A model generated the notes under the pieces. That model was not told the origin of the DNA. It searched no databases and saw nothing but the letters and a program-made list of their open reading frames with translations. A stretch of 64,000 nt of DNA, taken from contig NZ_VTFG01000001.1 of NCBI RefSeq assembly GCF_008692035.1, positions 992,001 through 1,056,000 on the forward strand, written 5' to 3'. Source of the DNA: Pseudomonas marginalis. Its GTDB lineage: Bacteria; Pseudomonadota; Gammaproteobacteria; Pseudomonadales; Pseudomonadaceae. Both the position numbers and the translations under genes were made by a program. Of this stretch, positions 62,060 to 64,000 are shown in pieces (the first letter of the stretch is position 1; every line of letters starts with the position of its first letter).

Positions 62060-62902
62060 ATGCCTCGAGCCGACCTCGCCAGTACCTTCAACGGCCAATA
62101 TTTTGTCGTCACCGGCAGCACCCAGGGCCTGGGCGCCGCCGTGGCCCACACCCTGGCGCGACGCGGCGCCGCCGGGCTGATCATTTGCGGGCGGCGCCGC
62201 GCCCAGGGCGAAGAACAGGTGCGGCAGTTGGCGCAGCTGGATTGCCAGGCGTTTTTTGTCGAGGCCGACCTCGAACAGGTCGAGGATTGCCGCGCGATCA
62301 TCGACGCCGCGCGCACCCACTTCGGCACCTTGCATGGCCTGGTGAACTGCGCCGGGATGTCGGACCGCGGCACCATTGTCGACACCTCGCCGGAGCTGTT
62401 CGATCGGCTGATGGCGGTGAATGTGCGCGCGCCGTTTTTCCTGATGCAGGACGCGTTGAAATTGATGATCAGCCAGGGTGTGGAAGGCGCCGTGGTGAAT
62501 ATCCAGAGCATCACCGGGCATGGCGGGCAATCGTTCCTTTGCGCGTATGCGGCGTCCAAAGGTGCGCTGGCGATCCTGACCAGGAACGTGGCGTTCAGTG
62601 CGCTGCGCAACCGGATCCGCGTCAACGGCCTGAACATCGGCTGGATGGACACGCCCCATGAGGATCAGATCCAGCGCCAGTACCACGGCGCCCAGGACGG
62701 TTGGCTGGCTGAGGCTGAACGCGCGCAGCCGTTCGGTCGCCTGCTCAAGCCCGAAGAGGTGGCGCAAAGCGTGGCGTTCCTGCTGTCGCGCGAGTCGGGG
62801 ATGATGACCGGCGCGGTGATCGACCTGGAGCAAGGCGTGGTCGGCTGCACCGACAGCGGCAGCCCGCAGCCCTTCAAGGCCCTGAGCCTGGGAGGTGAGT
62901 AA
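62060..62902 (+). CDS. short-chain dehydrogenase/reductase
   Basis: 280 aa, with AGGAG ahead. NAD(P) loop VTGSTQGLGAAVAHTLARRG, NCAGM, catalytic Ser in NIQSITGHGG and YAASKGALAIL (Tyr, Lys). C-terminal MTGAVIDLEQGVVGCTDS replaces the usual DGG ending. In a locus with an inositol dehydrogenase-like gene, it probably oxidises a cyclitol or sugar intermediate. Its stop shares two bases with the next start (TAATG). Confidence 0.87.
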   Translation: MPRADLASTFNGQYFVVTGSTQGLGAAVAHTLARRGAAGLIICGRRRAQGEEQVRQLAQLDCQAFFVEADLEQVEDCRAIIDAARTHFGTLHGLVNCAGMSDRGTIVDTSPELFDRLMAVNVRAPFFLMQDALKLMISQGVEGAVVNIQSITGHGGQSFLCAYAASKGALAILTRNVAFSALRNRIRVNGLNIGWMDTPHEDQIQRQYHGAQDGWLAEAERAQPFGRLLKPEEVAQSVAFLLSRESGMMTGAVIDLEQGVVGCTDSGSPQPFKALSLGGE

Positions 62903-64000
62903 TGTCGGCATTCGTGACACTGCAGGATGTGCGCATTGAGGATTTCAAGCGGATTTGCGCGCAACAGGCGCGTGCCGAGGAATATCCCCTGGCTGCGGAA
63001 GTGCTCGGCAACGTGCCGGTCTATCAGGCCCGCACCTTGCGCAACAGCGACCGCCACACGGTGATGAATGAGCTGCACCGCTTGTTTCGCGATGGACCGG
63101 GCGTGATGGTGGTGCGCCGCGCCTATGAGGACCTGGAAGTGGTGGATCGCCACAGCCAGGTGTTCGAGGCGATCTTCGCCCAGGAGGCCGCCCAAGGCGT
63201 GGCCGCCGACCATTTTGCCAAGGCCGGCAGTAACGGGCGTATCTGGAATTCATTGCAGAAGGCGGCGCTGCAGTCGCCGCAATCCTTTGTGGAGTATTAC
63301 GCCAACCCGCTGCTGGGGCTGATCGCCGAGGCGTGGCTGGGCCCGAGCTATCAGGTGACGGCGCAAGTGAACGTGGTGCACCCCGGCGGCCAGGCGCAAC
63401 AGCCACACCGCGACTATCACCTGGGCTTCCAGACCACCGAGGTGGTGGAACGCTTTCCCCTGCCCTTGCATGTGCTGTCCCAGTACCTGACGTTGCAGGG
63501 CGCCGTGGCCCACTCGGCGATGCCGCTGGAAAGCGGCCCCACCCAGCTGCTGCCGTTTTCCCAACAATACGCCCTGGGTTACCTGGCCTGGCGGTGCCCC
63601 GAATTTATCGAGCACTTCCAGCAACACGCCGTGCAACTGGCGCTGGACAAGGGCGACCTGCTGTTTTTCAACCCGGCGTTGTTCCACGCCGCCGGCACCA
63701 ACCGCACGACCGGCCACCAGCGCATGGCCAACCTGCTGCAAATCTCCTCGGCCTTCGGCAAGCCCATGGAAGCCCTCGACCGCGACCGCATGATGCTGGC
63801 GGTGTACCCGGCCTTGCTGGCCAACACGGCCCTGGATGCCCAGGCAATTGCAGCGGTGGTGGCCTGCACCGCCGACGGCTATGCCTTCCCCACCAACCTC
63901 GACACCGACCCACCTTTGCAGGGCCTGGCCCCGCAAACCGGGCAACAACTCATGCTGCAAGCCCTCGACGAACGCTGGGCGTATGAGGACTTCGCTGCGG
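62902..64000 (+). CDS. phytanoyl-CoA dioxygenase (PhyH)-like protein, C-terminus cut by window edge
   Basis: At least 366 codons are open from ATG 62902 to the right edge, with no stop. The Fe(II)/2-oxoglutarate double-stranded helix core is visible: VTAQVNVVHPGGQAQQPHRDYHLGFQT supplies the HxD iron ligands, and DLLFFNPALFHAAGTNRTTGHQRM supplies the distal His and the 2-oxoglutarate Arg. It should hydroxylate or demethylate a small substrate. Translationally coupled to the SDR gene. The substrate may be a methylated or otherwise modified cyclitol, which is only an inference. Confidence 0.82.
   Translation, partial: MSAFVTLQDVRIEDFKRICAQQARAEEYPLAAEVLGNVPVYQARTLRNSDRHTVMNELHRLFRDGPGVMVVRRAYEDLEVVDRHSQVFEAIFAQEAAQGVAADHFAKAGSNGRIWNSLQKAALQSPQSFVEYYANPLLGLIAEAWLGPSYQVTAQVNVVHPGGQAQQPHRDYHLGFQTTEVVERFPLPLHVLSQYLTLQGAVAHSAMPLESGPTQLLPFSQQYALGYLAWRCPEFIEHFQQHAVQLALDKGDLLFFNPALFHAAGTNRTTGHQRMANLLQISSAFGKPMEALDRDRMMLAVYPALLANTALDAQAIAAVVACTADGYAFPTNLDTDPPLQGLAPQTGQQLMLQALDERWAYEDFAA

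Overview
The window is about 62% GC, densely packed, and reads as chromosome of a fluorescens-group Pseudomonas. The evidence is the REP elements with GCGGGCTTG cores, an assimilatory nitrate reductase fused to a CysJ-like flavoprotein, the high density of LysR, TetR, AraC and MFS genes, and typical pseudomonad codon use. I saw no tRNA, rRNA, CRISPR, phage or insertion sequence. Gene starts were chosen by ribosome binding sites and family starts. All functions are read from the sequence; no database search was run.

Layout. 1-6.3 kb holds small housekeeping and detoxification genes (secreted unknown, isochorismatase-like, Nudix, TetR/aldo-keto reductase pair, HIT, racemase-like, GST/TetR pair). 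6.4-11.7 kb is a branched-chain-type ABC transporter operon behind a probable sigma-54 promoter; it opens with a shortened AMP-binding-like gene and lacks the usual second ATPase. 11.7-25.1 kb is a minus-strand catabolic island. It has a FAD monooxygenase, SMP-30 lactonase, HisD-like dehydrogenase, two SDR/epimerase enzymes, a FAH-family hydrolase, an MFS transporter and an OprB-type porin. A second unit encodes a two-domain extradiol-type dioxygenase and a C-C-hydrolase-like enzyme. A NodD/NahR-like LysR gene flanks it, and two matching ATC-N9-GAT boxes sit upstream of the two units. 25.1-27.1 kb has an HxlR gene divergent from a phytoene-desaturase-like oxidoreductase plus a small ORF.

27.1-34.7 kb is nitrate assimilation: nirBD divergent from the nitrate reductase-flavoprotein fusion. 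The 694-bp space between them holds two probable sigma-54 promoters, two leader terminators (probable NasT-type attenuators), possible NtrC half-sites, and a large REP structure with a 41-bp perfect inverted repeat. 34.9-50.3 kb mixes a chemoreceptor, regulators with adjacent targets, a nucleotidyltransferase/kinase pair, a DUF2231/sorbosone dehydrogenase pair, a MarR-GNAT fusion with a well-defined promoter-operator, a sugar-acid MFS, ProP and a GAF protein. 50.4-59.9 kb has a secreted hydrolase/MFS operon, an SDR/HxlR pair, a CHASE4-PAS-GGDEF-EAL protein, an AraC/Fsr-type efflux pair and a membrane GGDEF protein. 59.9-64 kb is an inositol-type locus: Gfo/Idh dehydrogenase and LacI regulator, divergent from an SDR and a PhyH-type dioxygenase cut by the window end.

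The most notable candidates are the catabolic island with its two-box regulon, the double-layer (promoter plus attenuator) control of nir/nas, and the inositol-type locus with an unexpected Fe(II)/2-oxoglutarate dioxygenase.
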